DNA of 32,433 nucleotides from Deltaproteobacteria bacterium (GCA_024636215.1 JAGXHL010000041.1:1-32433), one strand, 5' to 3'. Positions 24,360 through 32,396 are shown, counted from the first letter of the stretch. The notes: generated from the sequence alone by a model not told the origin. Numbers and translations are program-made.

Positions 24360-25763
24360 TCAATTCTCGCGCATGGCACGGTCAAAGGTTTCTGTAAGCG
24401 GGGCCAAGGCATAATCCAGTACAGTCCGCGGTTCAGTGCGTATAAAGACAGCAGCCGGCATCCCGGCAGTCAGATAGAGCTCATTGTCGACCAATTCATT
24501 TTTGTTGATCTCAACATGCACAACGTACGTTGGCTGCTCACCATAGGGGGTTTCATGTAAAATTCGGTCAGCCGAAATATAGACGACCTTGCCGCTGATC
24601 TTGGGGGTTGTCCGGGTGTTAAAAGCCAATAACTGAACATCCGCTGACTGCCCATAATAAATATGGGTGATATCAGAAACCTTGATTTTACATTCAACAA
24701 TCAGCGGGCTCTCTTTGGGGACGATGTCCAGAATCGGCTGCCCGGGTTGCAGAACCCCGCCTTCGGAGTGCACCTGGAGAGCAACAACCTCGCCGCTGAC
24801 TGGCGCAGTCACTTCTTGACGACGACGGGCATCCTGTAAAGGAAGTAGTCGCTGCTGGAGGGTAAAGCGTTCCTGATTCATCTCAGCCAGACGCGTGATG
24901 GCTGCCTGGCGGTATTCAGATTCCAGTGAGTCGATGCGCAACTCAAACTCGGCCACACGCTCACGCATTTCAGCCTGCGAACCACGCAACTGGGCCTGTG
25001 AACCCTGTTTCTCGGCCAAAGCACGACGCAACTCCAGTATGCGGGTTTTATCGATATAGTGGTCTTTAAACAGAACAAGCTTGGCTTCCAATTCTTCTTG
25101 GAGTGTTTCACTCACTTGCTGGCCGGCGATCAACCGATCATCGATGCTGCGAATCTGCTCATGCAGTTGGTTGATCTGTTTTCTCAGCAGTGCGGACTGA
25201 TTTTTCAAAGCAAGACGATTGGAGCTGAACACTTTTTGTGATGACTCCAGCAGCTCGGCAAATTTTTCTTCAGGGATAGAGCCGTCCGCTTTGGGCCATG
25301 CTGGTTCAGCCTTCAGTTCTCTCTCGGCAATCAAGCGAGCCTCCTCGATCCTGATCACTGCCAACTGCAGCAAGGCTTGATCGGTCGCAGCGCCAATCTG
25401 GGTACTGTCCAGCAGCAATAAAGGTTGGCCAACTTCAACATGGTCACCATTACGAACCAGAATTTTGCGTACAATCCCTCCTTCAAGATGCTGAACAGTC
25501 TTCCGCTCAGTGTCGACTCGTACTTCACCATTGGCGATAACAGCCCCGGTCATTTCAGCAAAGGTTACCCAGAGGCCACCTATGCCAAAGAACAGGCCGA
25601 CAACAATCAGACCGGAGAGAATGATCTTTCGGCTGTCAGAAAAAGTGACGCCCAAATTCGGCGGTGGCGATGTTTCATCCTCAAGTTGCTTATATTCTTC
25701 TTTACTGATTCGATTTTTCTGGAAAATTCGTTGAAATAATGAGCCGGGCTTGTCTTCGTTCAT
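24360..25763 (-). CDS. HlyD-family type I secretion adaptor (membrane fusion protein)
   Basis: 467 residues. A cytoplasmic N-terminus of about 45 residues and one membrane segment (about 47-68, 'IILSGLIVVGLFFGIGGLWVTFA') precede the biotinyl-lipoyl-like half 'GAVIANGEVRVDTERKTVQHLEGGIVRKILVRNGDHVEVGQPLLLLD'. A long coiled-coil hairpin (about 135-300) follows, then the second lipoyl half 'RRRQEVTAPVSGEVVALQVHSEGGVLQPGQPILDIVP' and the C-terminal beta-barrel. The invariant 'QHLEGGIV' and 'APVSGEV' match the PrtE/HlyD adaptor type. It bridges the ABC exporter and the TolC-like channel. ATG start; the ribosome site is weak (CGGAA). Confidence 0.95.
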   Translation of the reverse strand: MNEDKPGSLFQRIFQKNRISKEEYKQLEDETSPPPNLGVTFSDSRKIILSGLIVVGLFFGIGGLWVTFAEMTGAVIANGEVRVDTERKTVQHLEGGIVRKILVRNGDHVEVGQPLLLLDSTQIGAATDQALLQLAVIRIEEARLIAERELKAEPAWPKADGSIPEEKFAELLESSQKVFSSNRLALKNQSALLRKQINQLHEQIRSIDDRLIAGQQVSETLQEELEAKLVLFKDHYIDKTRILELRRALAEKQGSQAQLRGSQAEMRERVAEFELRIDSLESEYRQAAITRLAEMNQERFTLQQRLLPLQDARRRQEVTAPVSGEVVALQVHSEGGVLQPGQPILDIVPKESPLIVECKIKVSDITHIYYGQSADVQLLAFNTRTTPKISGKVVYISADRILHETPYGEQPTYVVHVEINKNELVDNELYLTAGMPAAVFIRTEPRTVLDYALAPLTETFDRAMREN

Positions 25764-25825
25764 ATTAATTTCCGTGAAACGGGTGATTTTAATTATCAGA
25801 CGAGAGAAAAGACTCCTGAATCAGA

Positions 25826-27493
25826 TTAAGAGGCCATCTTCTGCTGGGTCTTAATTTCGAGCATTTTCTTGAAAACCGCTTCGCGCGGACCGAACATAAC
25901 CAGTTGACTATCTTTAAGCACAAGTATTTTATCCACACCTGCCAGCAAGGTTGGCTTATGTGAGACAACTATCAGAGTTGTGCCGTTGGCCTTCAATTGT
26001 GGCCATGTGTTAAGCAGAGCACGCTCACCTTCTTCATCCAGGTTGGAGTTCGGCTCATCGAGAATCACCAACTTCGGGTTACCGTAAAGGGCACGGGCCA
26101 AGCCAATCCGCTGACGTTGCCCACCAGAGAGGATAACCCCTCCTGGACCGATACGCGTGTCATAGCCCTTTGGAAAGTTCAGAATCATCTCATGGACACC
26201 CGCCTGCAGTGACGCTTCGATCACTTTTTTTGAGTCGACCACATTCAGACGCGCAATATTCTCTGCAACAGTCCCCGTGAACAACTCGATATCCTGCGGG
26301 AGATAGCCAATGTAAGGACCGAGTTTCTCTTGGTCCCAAGTGTAGATATCCGCACCGTCCAGACGTGTCACTCCACTAGTTGCCGGCCAGATACCGAGCA
26401 ACAAGCGGCAGAGTGTCGACTTGCCGGCACCTGACGGACCGATCATACCGAGAGATTCACCAGGTTGAAGAGAAAAACTTATATCACGCAGGATAAATTT
26501 TTCATCAATAACGAAACTGACTTTCTCAGCCTCCAACGCTCCTTTTGGTTCAGGCAGATCCATACTTTTGAATTCTGTTTTGTTGTCGAACATCTGACTG
26601 AGTCGCGTCCATGAACCACGTGCTTCGATCATATGTTTCCAAGAGCCGATTCCCATTTGAACGGGAGCAAGGGCGCGCCCCATGATAATCGATGCAGCGA
26701 TCATAGAACCAGCGGTGGCCTCTCCTTCCAGAGTCAACCAAGCGCCAACGCCATAAATAAAAACCTGCATCGACTGCCGCAACCAACTGGACAGGGACTG
26801 CACTAATCCAGCCTTGCTGCTCGCCTGGGTCTGCAATTTCATAACCGAATCGTTGAGATCCTGCCATCGGCGCGTTATCCCCGTCAGCATCCCCATGCTA
26901 CGCACAGGCTGAGCATTGCGACGTGCGGTTTCAACAAGACTCATCGTAAAACCGTTAACAACATTGGCTGAATCAAGAGGCTTGCGACTGACTTTTTCAT
27001 TAATTAAAGCCAGGATGATCAGTAATACAGCGCCCCCAGTCGCGACCATGCCAAGCAAGGGGTGCAGAAAGTAAATAACGATCAGAAAGAGGGGCGTCCA
27101 GGGGATATCAAACAAGGCAAAAATGGCATTCCCGCCAAAGAAGTTCCGTAACACACTGACATCACGCAATGTGGCTTGATCTGGAGGAACACCGGCCAGA
27201 GCAGCCCTTTTCAGTACTTCATCAAGCACATCGCGGCTAAGAGCCTGATCAATTGCAACACCGCAACGAACCAACAAACGGGAGCGGATAAACTCGAGGC
27301 CCGCCATGACGATCAGAGCAATTACCGCAGCCACGGTGAGTGCATAGAGAGTTGGCATGCTGTAGCTGGAAAGAACTCGATCATAGATTTGCAGCATGTA
27401 GAGAGGGAAAGTCAACTGCAGAAGATTGATGAACATACTGAAGAAAGCCCCATACAATATGTAGGGGCGCCACTCTTTAAATAAGTCTTTCAT
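25826..27493 (-). CDS. PrtD-family type I secretion ABC exporter (permease/ATPase)
   Basis: 555 residues. There is no C39 peptidase domain; the protein opens directly with membrane segments ('YILYGAFFSMFINLLQLTFPLYMLQIYDRVLSSYSMPTLYAL'), the PrtD/AprD layout. The ATPase half (about 325-540) has Walker A GPSGAGKS, Q-loop 'IGYLPQDIELF', signature LSGGQRQR, Walker B 'KLVILDEPNSNLD' and the H-loop 'VVSHKP'. Exporters of this family move RTX proteins such as PrtSM and RsaA, recognising a C-terminal signal. The RTX-like protein encoded at the other end of the window has a fitting C-terminal tail. ATG start with AAAGG 7 bases upstream; first gene after a sigma-70-like promoter. Confidence 0.95.
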   Translation of the reverse strand: MKDLFKEWRPYILYGAFFSMFINLLQLTFPLYMLQIYDRVLSSYSMPTLYALTVAAVIALIVMAGLEFIRSRLLVRCGVAIDQALSRDVLDEVLKRAALAGVPPDQATLRDVSVLRNFFGGNAIFALFDIPWTPLFLIVIYFLHPLLGMVATGGAVLLIILALINEKVSRKPLDSANVVNGFTMSLVETARRNAQPVRSMGMLTGITRRWQDLNDSVMKLQTQASSKAGLVQSLSSWLRQSMQVFIYGVGAWLTLEGEATAGSMIAASIIMGRALAPVQMGIGSWKHMIEARGSWTRLSQMFDNKTEFKSMDLPEPKGALEAEKVSFVIDEKFILRDISFSLQPGESLGMIGPSGAGKSTLCRLLLGIWPATSGVTRLDGADIYTWDQEKLGPYIGYLPQDIELFTGTVAENIARLNVVDSKKVIEASLQAGVHEMILNFPKGYDTRIGPGGVILSGGQRQRIGLARALYGNPKLVILDEPNSNLDEEGERALLNTWPQLKANGTTLIVVSHKPTLLAGVDKILVLKDSQLVMFGPREAVFKKMLEIKTQQKMAS

Positions 27494-27544
27494 TTATAAC
27501 CTTTTTTTTATTTCTAAACTAATCTTCGAATTATGTAACGAAAG

Positions 27545-27574
27545 ATAATCACAGAAAGAACAAGAGCTTGTCAA
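27545..27574 (-). promoter_or_regulatory. Sigma-70 promoter of the type I secretion operon
   Basis: The minus strand has a perfect TTGACA (27569-27574), an 18-bp spacer and GATTAT (27545-27550, 4/6 match to TATAAT). It lies about 50 bp before the exporter start codon in the only sizeable gap between rfbC and the secretion genes. Confidence 0.6.
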
Positions 27575-27611
27575 TAAATTTTTAATCCGTCTCTGCACAA
27601 CAATAACCTCA

Positions 27612-28157
27612 TTAAAAGTGTTCAGCGTCACGAAACTGCGGCGCTTCAGCGTCTTTTGCGGACAGGATTGGCACGTCTTCGCCGGGCCACTCTATCTTCA
27701 GGTCGAGATCATTCCATCGGATCGCTCGCTCCTGCTCAGAAGCATAGTAATCTGTTACTTTATACAAGAATTCAGCGGCATCACTAAGCACCATAAAACC
27801 GTGGGCAAAGCCTTCAGGTATCCACATCTGACGTTTGTTTTCCGAGGACAGGCGTGTTCCGACCCACTGACCAAAGGTAGCCGATTTTTTCCTCATATCG
27901 ACAGCAACATCAAAAACCTCACCATAGACACAACGGACTAATTTTCCTTGTGCCGCTGGAGGCAATTGATAATGAAGCCCGCGAAGCACGCCACGTGCAG
28001 ATCGTGAATGGTTGTCTTGAACAAATGAAACGTTAATACCTGTCTTCTCTCGCCAAAGGTTTTCGTTAAAACTTTCGTAAAAAAAGCCACGGTCATCACC
28101 AAAGACTTTCGGCTCGATGATCAGTATTTCTGGAATATGTGTTTTAATGATGTTCAT
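27612..28157 (-). CDS. rfbC: dTDP-4-dehydrorhamnose 3,5-epimerase
   Basis: 181 residues, the normal RmlC length. The signature 'FGDDRGFFYESFNENLW', catalytic His in 'GVLRGLHYQLPPAAQGKLVRCVYGEVFDVAVD', 'WIPEGFAHGFMVLSD' and the Tyr-containing 'EFLYKVTDYYASEQERAIRWND' are all present. It epimerises C3 and C5 of dTDP-4-keto-6-deoxyglucose, the third step to dTDP-L-rhamnose. ATG start with a weak ribosome site; a 7-bp repeat array ends about 16 bases upstream of the start codon. It is separated from rfbA by a four-helix-bundle gene. The last gene before the type I secretion promoter. Confidence 0.95.
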   Translation of the reverse strand: MNIIKTHIPEILIIEPKVFGDDRGFFYESFNENLWREKTGINVSFVQDNHSRSARGVLRGLHYQLPPAAQGKLVRCVYGEVFDVAVDMRKKSATFGQWVGTRLSSENKRQMWIPEGFAHGFMVLSDAAEFLYKVTDYYASEQERAIRWNDLDLKIEWPGEDVPILSAKDAEAPQFRDAEHF

Positions 28158-28173
28158 GGTTATCTTTTGCTTT

Positions 28174-28201
28174 AGGTTTTAGGTTTTAGGTTTTAGGTTT
28201 T
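28174..28201 (+). repeat. (AGGTTTT)4 heptanucleotide array
   Basis: Four perfect contiguous 7-bp units fill the gap between the four-helix-bundle gene and rfbC, beginning at the former's TAA stop. The complementary units (AAAACCT-like) lie on the other side of that gene, so the two arrays are inverted relative to each other. Confidence 0.95.
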
Positions 28202-28577
28202 ATGGGTTCTGTATAAACGTACTTTGGCTTTTGGAAATAGTTTTTGTCAGTTGATGGAGCATTTTTGACAAAGATATGAGCTGTGCAACCATTAATTTTT
28301 GGTCTTTGTGGTCAAGAACACCAATTTTTGTTGCAATATACACTTGAGTTCTTAACTCAGCAGCGGATCCTTTGGCGATGTGTAAAAAACGGACAAATTC
28401 TTTTTTTGAATCGCGCTCTGCACCTTCGGCTATATTCGATGCGATAGAGACCGCAGCTCTACACATCTGATCTTTAAGACCAAAATCGCGACAATCTTTT
28501 AGAGATTCATAGACTTGCACCGCAAGCCGGGAAGCCCGCTTCCAAACATCCAGCTCTTCAAATGATGAATACCCCAT
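28200..28577 (-). CDS. Four-helix-bundle protein (S23 / rRNA intervening-sequence protein family)
   Basis: 125 residues with the family pattern 'FEELDVWKRASRLAVQVYESLKD', 'FGLKDQMCRAAVSIASNIAEGAERDSKKEFVRFLHIAKGSAAELRTQVYIATKIG' and a final helix. Members were first noted inside 23S rRNA intervening sequences and also occur in sugar and surface loci; their molecular role is unknown. ATG start with GGAGGGGGAG upstream. It separates rfbA from rfbC, which are usually neighbours, and is bracketed by inverted heptanucleotide arrays that supply both its own and rfbA's stop codons. The context looks like an inserted cassette. Confidence 0.92.
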   Translation of the reverse strand: MGYSSFEELDVWKRASRLAVQVYESLKDCRDFGLKDQMCRAAVSIASNIAEGAERDSKKEFVRFLHIAKGSAAELRTQVYIATKIGVLDHKDQKLMVAQLISLSKMLHQLTKTISKSQSTFIQNP

Positions 28578-28602
28578 TCAATTCTCCCCCTCCGAAAGAA
28601 TC

Positions 28603-28644
28603 CTTAAAACCTAAAACTTAAAACTTAAAACTGAGAATTTAAAA
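28603..28644 (-). repeat. Degenerate (CTTAAAA)6 heptanucleotide array
   Basis: Read on the plus strand: CTTAAAA, CCTAAAA, CTTAAAA, CTTAAAA, CTGAGAA, TTTAAAA, all contiguous 7-bp units. The array begins at the rfbA stop codon (TAA, 28639-28641) and ends about 25 bp before the four-helix-bundle start. It pairs with the AGGTTTT array on the far side of that gene. Confidence 0.9.
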
Positions 28645-29523
28645 CCGGTCCCTTAAAACCGTCTCCAGATATTCCCGATAACTGGACTTGGGGGTATCTG
28701 CAATGACTTGCTCCATTTCATCACTGGTTAAAAAACCTTTTCGATAAGCGATCTCTTCCAGACAGGCGATCTTCAAACCCTGGCGTTGTTCCAGCGTACC
28801 GATAAAATGGCTTGCCTCCAGAAGACTCAAATGCGTGCCCGTATCCAGCCAGGCGATGCCACGTTCGAGTTTCTCGACCATCAGCTCGCCACGGCGAAGA
28901 TACTCAACATTCACATCGGTGATTTCCAATTCGCCGCGTGCGGAAGGCTTCATCTGCCTGGTGATCTCAACGACCTTGTTATCATAAAGATAAAGCCCGG
29001 GGACGGCATAGTTTGACTTTGGTTTAGCGGGTTTTTCTTCAATCCCGATCGCTTTACCGGTTTGATCAAACTCAACGACGCCGTAACGCTCAGGATCAGT
29101 CACTGGATAGCCAAAAACCCTTGCTCCTCCACTGAAGGCACTAAAGATCCGACTTAGCTCCATCTTGCCGTAAAAAATATTATCGCCGAGAATCAGGCTG
29201 ACAGCATCATCGCCGATAAATTCCTCGCCGACCAGAAAGGCCTGGGCGATCCCCTTGGGTTCCGCCTGAACGCCATAACTCAGCCGAATCCCGAAACGGG
29301 AGCCATCGCCGAGAAGCGCTTCAAAACGCGGGGTGTCCTGGGGAGTCGAAATAATCAGAATATCCTGCACTCCAGCGCGCATCAGGGTGGAGAGCGGGTA
29401 GTAGATCATCGGCTTGTCGTAGACCGGCTGCAGCTGCTTGCTGGCCACCAACGTCAAGGGATACAATCTTGTACCTGCACCGCCAGCGAGTACAATTCCT
29501 TTTTTAATGCCAGCCACTATCAT
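28639..29523 (-). CDS. rfbA: Glucose-1-phosphate thymidylyltransferase
   Basis: 294 residues of the RmlA type: '[43 protein letters not shown]' (nucleotide site and Lys), '[18 protein letters not shown]', '[10 protein letters not shown]', 'ITDVNVEYL' and '[13 protein letters not shown]'. It makes dTDP-glucose from dTTP and glucose-1-phosphate, the first step to dTDP-L-rhamnose. ATG 29523 lies only 2-3 bases after AAGGAG; a GTG two codons later (29517) is better spaced and could be the true start. rfbD ends 45 bp upstream. The stop codon lies within a heptanucleotide array. Confidence 0.95.
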   Translation of the reverse strand: MIVAGIKKGIVLAGGAGTRLYPLTLVASKQLQPVYDKPMIYYPLSTLMRAGVQDILIISTPQDTPRFEALLGDGSRFGIRLSYGVQAEPKGIAQAFLVGEEFIGDDAVSLILGDNIFYGKMELSRIFSAFSGGARVFGYPVTDPERYGVVEFDQTGKAIGIEEKPAKPKSNYAVPGLYLYDNKVVEITRQMKPSARGELEITDVNVEYLRRGELMVEKLERGIAWLDTGTHLSLLEASHFIGTLEQRQGLKIACLEEIAYRKGFLTSDEMEQVIADTPKSSYREYLETVLRDRF

Positions 29524-29567
29524 TTCTCCTTATAGACATGTCGGATATTAAACATGGGTGCTGAATT

Positions 29568-30467
29568 TCAGCGTTCAGCAAAGTATTTTGGAAGGCTCTC
29601 TTTCCAAAGGGGTACTGATTTTCCAGTAATCCGAGAGTACTTTTCTTTAGAAAAAACTGAAAAGGCCGGGCGTTTTGCCGGCAACGGGTAATCTTCTGTT
29701 TTAATCGGGTTAATCTTGTCAACTTTTAACTGCTCGCCCTCTGCTCTTGCAAGAGAGGCTATCTCTTTCGCAAACTCGTACCAGCTACACTGACCATCAT
29801 TGGAGAAATGGTATAGGCCGTAGGGTCTGGAGGCTGGGATATGGGGACTGGAAGCTGCTTCTAGAAGAGAGAAAACTGCATCTGCCAAGTCTCCAGTGTA
29901 AGTCGGGCTACCTACCTGATCTGCGACAATTCCTAACTCAGCCCTCTCTTTCGAGAGCCGGACAATTGTCTCTACAAAATTATTGCCGCCCGGACCATAC
30001 AGCCAGCTTGTCCTTACAATGAAATATTTCTTCAGACCGCTAGCCAAGAGTTTTTTTTCACCAAGAAGCTTCGAGTGACCATAAACAGATTGTGGATTCG
30101 TGGAATCCGTTTCTGTGTAAGGTGAGTTCTTATTTCCATCAAAAACGTAATCAGTTGAAATGTGGACTAATACAGCATCCACTTTCTTGGCGGCCTCAGC
30201 AAGATAGCCGACTGCGACACCATTAACCTGCTCCGCAAGAGACTGCTCTGTTTCACATCCATCAACGTTGGTGAAAGCCGCACAGTTGACAATGACTTCA
30301 GGGTTTAAATCTTTAACATAAGCAAGGACGTGATCCTTGTCGGTCATATCAAAACCAGGCAAATCTACCGCCGTGACTTTATAATCTGTCGGTGCAACAG
30401 AGGCTATCTTCTTTGCTAACATCCCATTACCACCAACAAGAAGAAGCTGTTTTATTTGCTTGTTCAT
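29568..30467 (-). CDS. rfbD: dTDP-4-dehydrorhamnose reductase
   Basis: 299 residues. 'LLLVGGNGMLAKKIA' is the NAD(P) loop (third Gly replaced), followed by 'VIVNCAAFTNVDGCE', 'LVHISTDYVFDG', Tyr-X3-Lys in 'YGHSKLLGEK', 'IVRTSWLYGPGGNNFVETI' and 'QVGSPTYTGDLA'. It performs the last, reductive step to dTDP-L-rhamnose. I choose ATG 30467, one base after the rfbB stop, with GGA 7 bases upstream; an ATG at 30515 would overlap rfbB by 47 bp. The frame contains four contiguous heptanucleotide units (29824-29851) encoding a Pro/Ser-rich loop before 'GLYHFSNDGQCSWYEF', where other RmlD proteins are shorter. Confidence 0.94.
   Translation of the reverse strand: MNKQIKQLLLVGGNGMLAKKIASVAPTDYKVTAVDLPGFDMTDKDHVLAYVKDLNPEVIVNCAAFTNVDGCETEQSLAEQVNGVAVGYLAEAAKKVDAVLVHISTDYVFDGNKNSPYTETDSTNPQSVYGHSKLLGEKKLLASGLKKYFIVRTSWLYGPGGNNFVETIVRLSKERAELGIVADQVGSPTYTGDLADAVFSLLEAASSPHIPASRPYGLYHFSNDGQCSWYEFAKEIASLARAEGEQLKVDKINPIKTEDYPLPAKRPAFSVFSKEKYSRITGKSVPLWKESLPKYFAER
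29824..29851 (-). repeat. Four heptanucleotide units inside rfbD
   Basis: On the minus strand: CCAGTCC, CCATATC, CCAGCCT, CCAGACC, contiguous. They encode the SSPHIPASRP loop. The same CCAGNCN unit recurs in rfbB and at the right end of the window. Confidence 0.8.
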
Positions 30468-30468
30468 G

Positions 30469-31539
30469 CTATCGTCCACTGTACATTTTCTCGTAGTATT
30501 CCTGGTAAGACCCATTCAATACAGACGAGATCCACTCCGGGTTATTCAGGTACCAGTCGACAGTCATGCGAATACCTTCGTCGAACTGGACACTCGGTTC
30601 CCATCCAAGTTCGCTCTTGATTTTCGATGCATCAATTGCATAGCGGCGATCGTGACCGGCACGATCTTTAACAAATTTGATCAGGTCTCTGCGTGCCTTG
30701 GTTCCCGCCAACTGCCCGACTTTTTCATCAAGAATGTCACATATTGTCTGCACAACCTCAATGTTCTGTTTCTCGCTGTTGCCGCCAACGTTATAGGTCT
30801 CACCTGTTCGACCATCTTGCAGAACGGCCAGAATAGCGGCGCAGTGATCAACCACATACAACCAGTCACGCACATTCTTGCCGTCACCGTAAACCGGCAG
30901 TTCTTTGCCGTTAAGAGCATTGTTGATAATCAGCGGGATCAGCTTTTCCGGGAAATGGAAGGGACCGTAATTATTCGAGCAGTTAGTCATCAACGTTGGC
31001 AAGCCGTAGGTATGATAGTAGGAACTGACCAGATGATCTGACGAAGCTTTACTTGCTGAATACGGAGAACGCGGATCATAGGGCGTGGTCTCGGTGAACA
31101 GGCCTGTGTCCCCCAGCGAGCCGTAGACTTCATCAGTCGACACATGCAGGAAGCGGGGACCTGGGGCTGGAGACTGGGGGCTGGTCAACCAGGCTTTACG
31201 GGCAGTTTCGAGCAGGGCGAAGGTGCCGATAATGTTGGTCTGGATGAATTCAGCCGGACCGGTGATGCTGCGATCGACATGGGATTCGGCGGCAAAGTGA
31301 ACGACCGTGTCGATCTGCTCTTCGGTAAACAGCTTTTCCAGTAATAGCGTGTCACAGATGTCGCCATGGACGAACCTGTAATGCGGATTATTTTCGACAT
31401 CCTGCAGGTTTGCAGGGTTGCCGGCGTAAGTGAGCTTGTCGATATTGACAATGCGCGTTTTAGGGAGTTGATGAAGAGCGAGCCGCACAAAGTTCGAGCC
31501 GATAAAACCGCAGCCGCCGGTAACGAGAATCTTCTGCAT
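30469..31539 (-). CDS. rfbB: dTDP-glucose 4,6-dehydratase
   Basis: 356 residues of the RmlB type: NAD loop 'VTGGCGFIGSNFVRL', 'FAAESHVDRSI', catalytic 'LHVSTDEVYGSLGDTGLF' (Thr-Asp-Glu), Tyr-X3-Lys in 'YSASKASSDHLV', 'NCSNNYGPFHFPEKLIPL' and 'GDGKNVRDWLYVVDHCAAI'. It converts dTDP-glucose to the 4-keto-6-deoxy intermediate. ATG start with GAGGGG 5 bases upstream. The TAG stop is separated from the rfbD start by one base. Three perfect heptanucleotide units (31164-31184) encode the loop TSPQSPAPGP just before the catalytic segment. Confidence 0.96.
   Translation of the reverse strand: MQKILVTGGCGFIGSNFVRLALHQLPKTRIVNIDKLTYAGNPANLQDVENNPHYRFVHGDICDTLLLEKLFTEEQIDTVVHFAAESHVDRSITGPAEFIQTNIIGTFALLETARKAWLTSPQSPAPGPRFLHVSTDEVYGSLGDTGLFTETTPYDPRSPYSASKASSDHLVSSYYHTYGLPTLMTNCSNNYGPFHFPEKLIPLIINNALNGKELPVYGDGKNVRDWLYVVDHCAAILAVLQDGRTGETYNVGGNSEKQNIEVVQTICDILDEKVGQLAGTKARRDLIKFVKDRAGHDRRYAIDASKIKSELGWEPSVQFDEGIRMTVDWYLNNPEWISSVLNGSYQEYYEKMYSGR
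31164..31184 (-). repeat. Three heptanucleotide units inside rfbB
   Basis: On the minus strand: CCAGCCC, CCAGTCT, CCAGCCC, contiguous (21 bp, seven codons), followed by a decayed fourth unit. They encode a proline-rich surface loop in the position of a variable RmlB loop. Confidence 0.8.
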
Positions 31540-31558
31540 TTAAACCCCTCTTGTAATT

Positions 31559-31668
31559 ATTCAACACATAAGCGAACGCATGTGGTCTGCAGCCATTGCC
31601 TGCGTCCAACGTTGTCACTTAACGTCCCTTAAAGCAACAGCTGCAGCCCACATGCTGTGTCGTTGAGT
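31559..31668. repeat. 110-bp imperfect inverted repeat between gmhB and rfbB
   Basis: The strongest part pairs 31579-31599 with 31634-31654: 21 bp with three or four mismatches, core GTGG-CTGCAGC. The outer ends ATTCAAC (31559-31565) and GTTGAGT (31662-31668) pair across the element with one mismatch, with unpaired bases between. A 34-base loop contains a CAACGTTG palindrome. It lies just upstream of rfbB and after the gmhB terminator. It could be an operator or leader structure; the outer boxes also fit RYYYAAC/GTTRRRY, the integron attC pattern. Confidence 0.65.
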
Positions 31669-31699
31669 AAGGGAGCTGAATAGTTACCCCCTCTTAAAC

Positions 31700-31727
31700 A
31701 AAAAAAACCCGATCATTAAAGATCGAA
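31700..31727 (-). terminator. Rho-independent terminator after gmhB
   Basis: On the minus strand TTCGATC-TTTAAT-GATCGGG forms a 7-bp stem (two G-U pairs) followed by eight Ts. It sits about 85 bp after the gmhB stop and isolates gmhB from the rfb genes. Confidence 0.65.
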
Positions 31728-31811
31728 GCTGTCACAGACAAGCCTAAGTTAGTACCCCAAAACGTGGCCAACTTAACACTAATCTTGTCAATCGTCAACC
31801 AAGCATTATTG

Positions 31812-32396
31812 TTATTTTTCAGCGAGTTGGCTGAGTATGAAACTGGCAGCACAATCCAGATCGCGACACTTTTGCACCGTTGCAATCTCCGGCTGCAGCC
31901 AAGCAACATTACCATAGCCTGTCAAAACCAGGATCGGCGTACAGCCGGCCCGCTCCCCTGCCTCAATATCAGCGAGTTTGTCGCCGACCATGAATGAGCG
32001 AGTCAGATCAATATTATAATCCTCAGCAGCCTGCAGCAACATCCCCGGCGCGCCTTTGCGGCAATTACAGTCAACCTGGTAAACACCGACTCCATGCACA
32101 GGATGATGGGGGCAGAAGTAGAAGGCATCGATCGCGGTGCCATACACGGTCAACTCTGCCTGAATATGCTCATGCAGTATCTCGACCGCCTGTTCATCGA
32201 AGTAACCGCGGCCGATTCCTGACTGGTTGCTGACCACTATCACCAGCAAGCCGCCATCCTTGAGGCGCTTGATTGCCTGCGGCGCGCCGGGGATAAACTC
32301 GAAATCCTCGACCTTGTGCAGGTAGTCTTTCTCGACGTTGATGGTGCCATCGCGGTCCAGAAACACCGCCCGGCGGGTGTTTTCCTCACTCCTCAC
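31812..32396 (-). CDS. gmhB: D-glycero-beta-D-manno-heptose 1,7-bisphosphate 7-phosphatase
   Basis: 194 residues of the HAD superfamily. 'VFLDRDGTINVEKDYLHKVEDFEFIPGAPQAIKRL' has the DXDGT nucleophile, 'VVSNQSGIGRGYF' is motif II, and the zinc loop has 'CPHHP' and 'CNCRKG'. 'SFMVGDKLADIEAGERAG' is motif IV. It makes heptose-1-phosphate for LPS inner core. The start is GTG at 32396, inside a heptanucleotide array; the neighbouring unit supplies GAGGAG six bases upstream. This adds about nine residues (MRSEENTRR) before the usual family N-terminus. A shorter start at a GTG ten codons later cannot be excluded. A terminator follows the gene. Confidence 0.93.
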   Translation of the reverse strand: MRSEENTRRAVFLDRDGTINVEKDYLHKVEDFEFIPGAPQAIKRLKDGGLLVIVVSNQSGIGRGYFDEQAVEILHEHIQAELTVYGTAIDAFYFCPHHPVHGVGVYQVDCNCRKGAPGMLLQAAEDYNIDLTRSFMVGDKLADIEAGERAGCTPILVLTGYGNVAWLQPEIATVQKCRDLDCAASFILSQLAEK

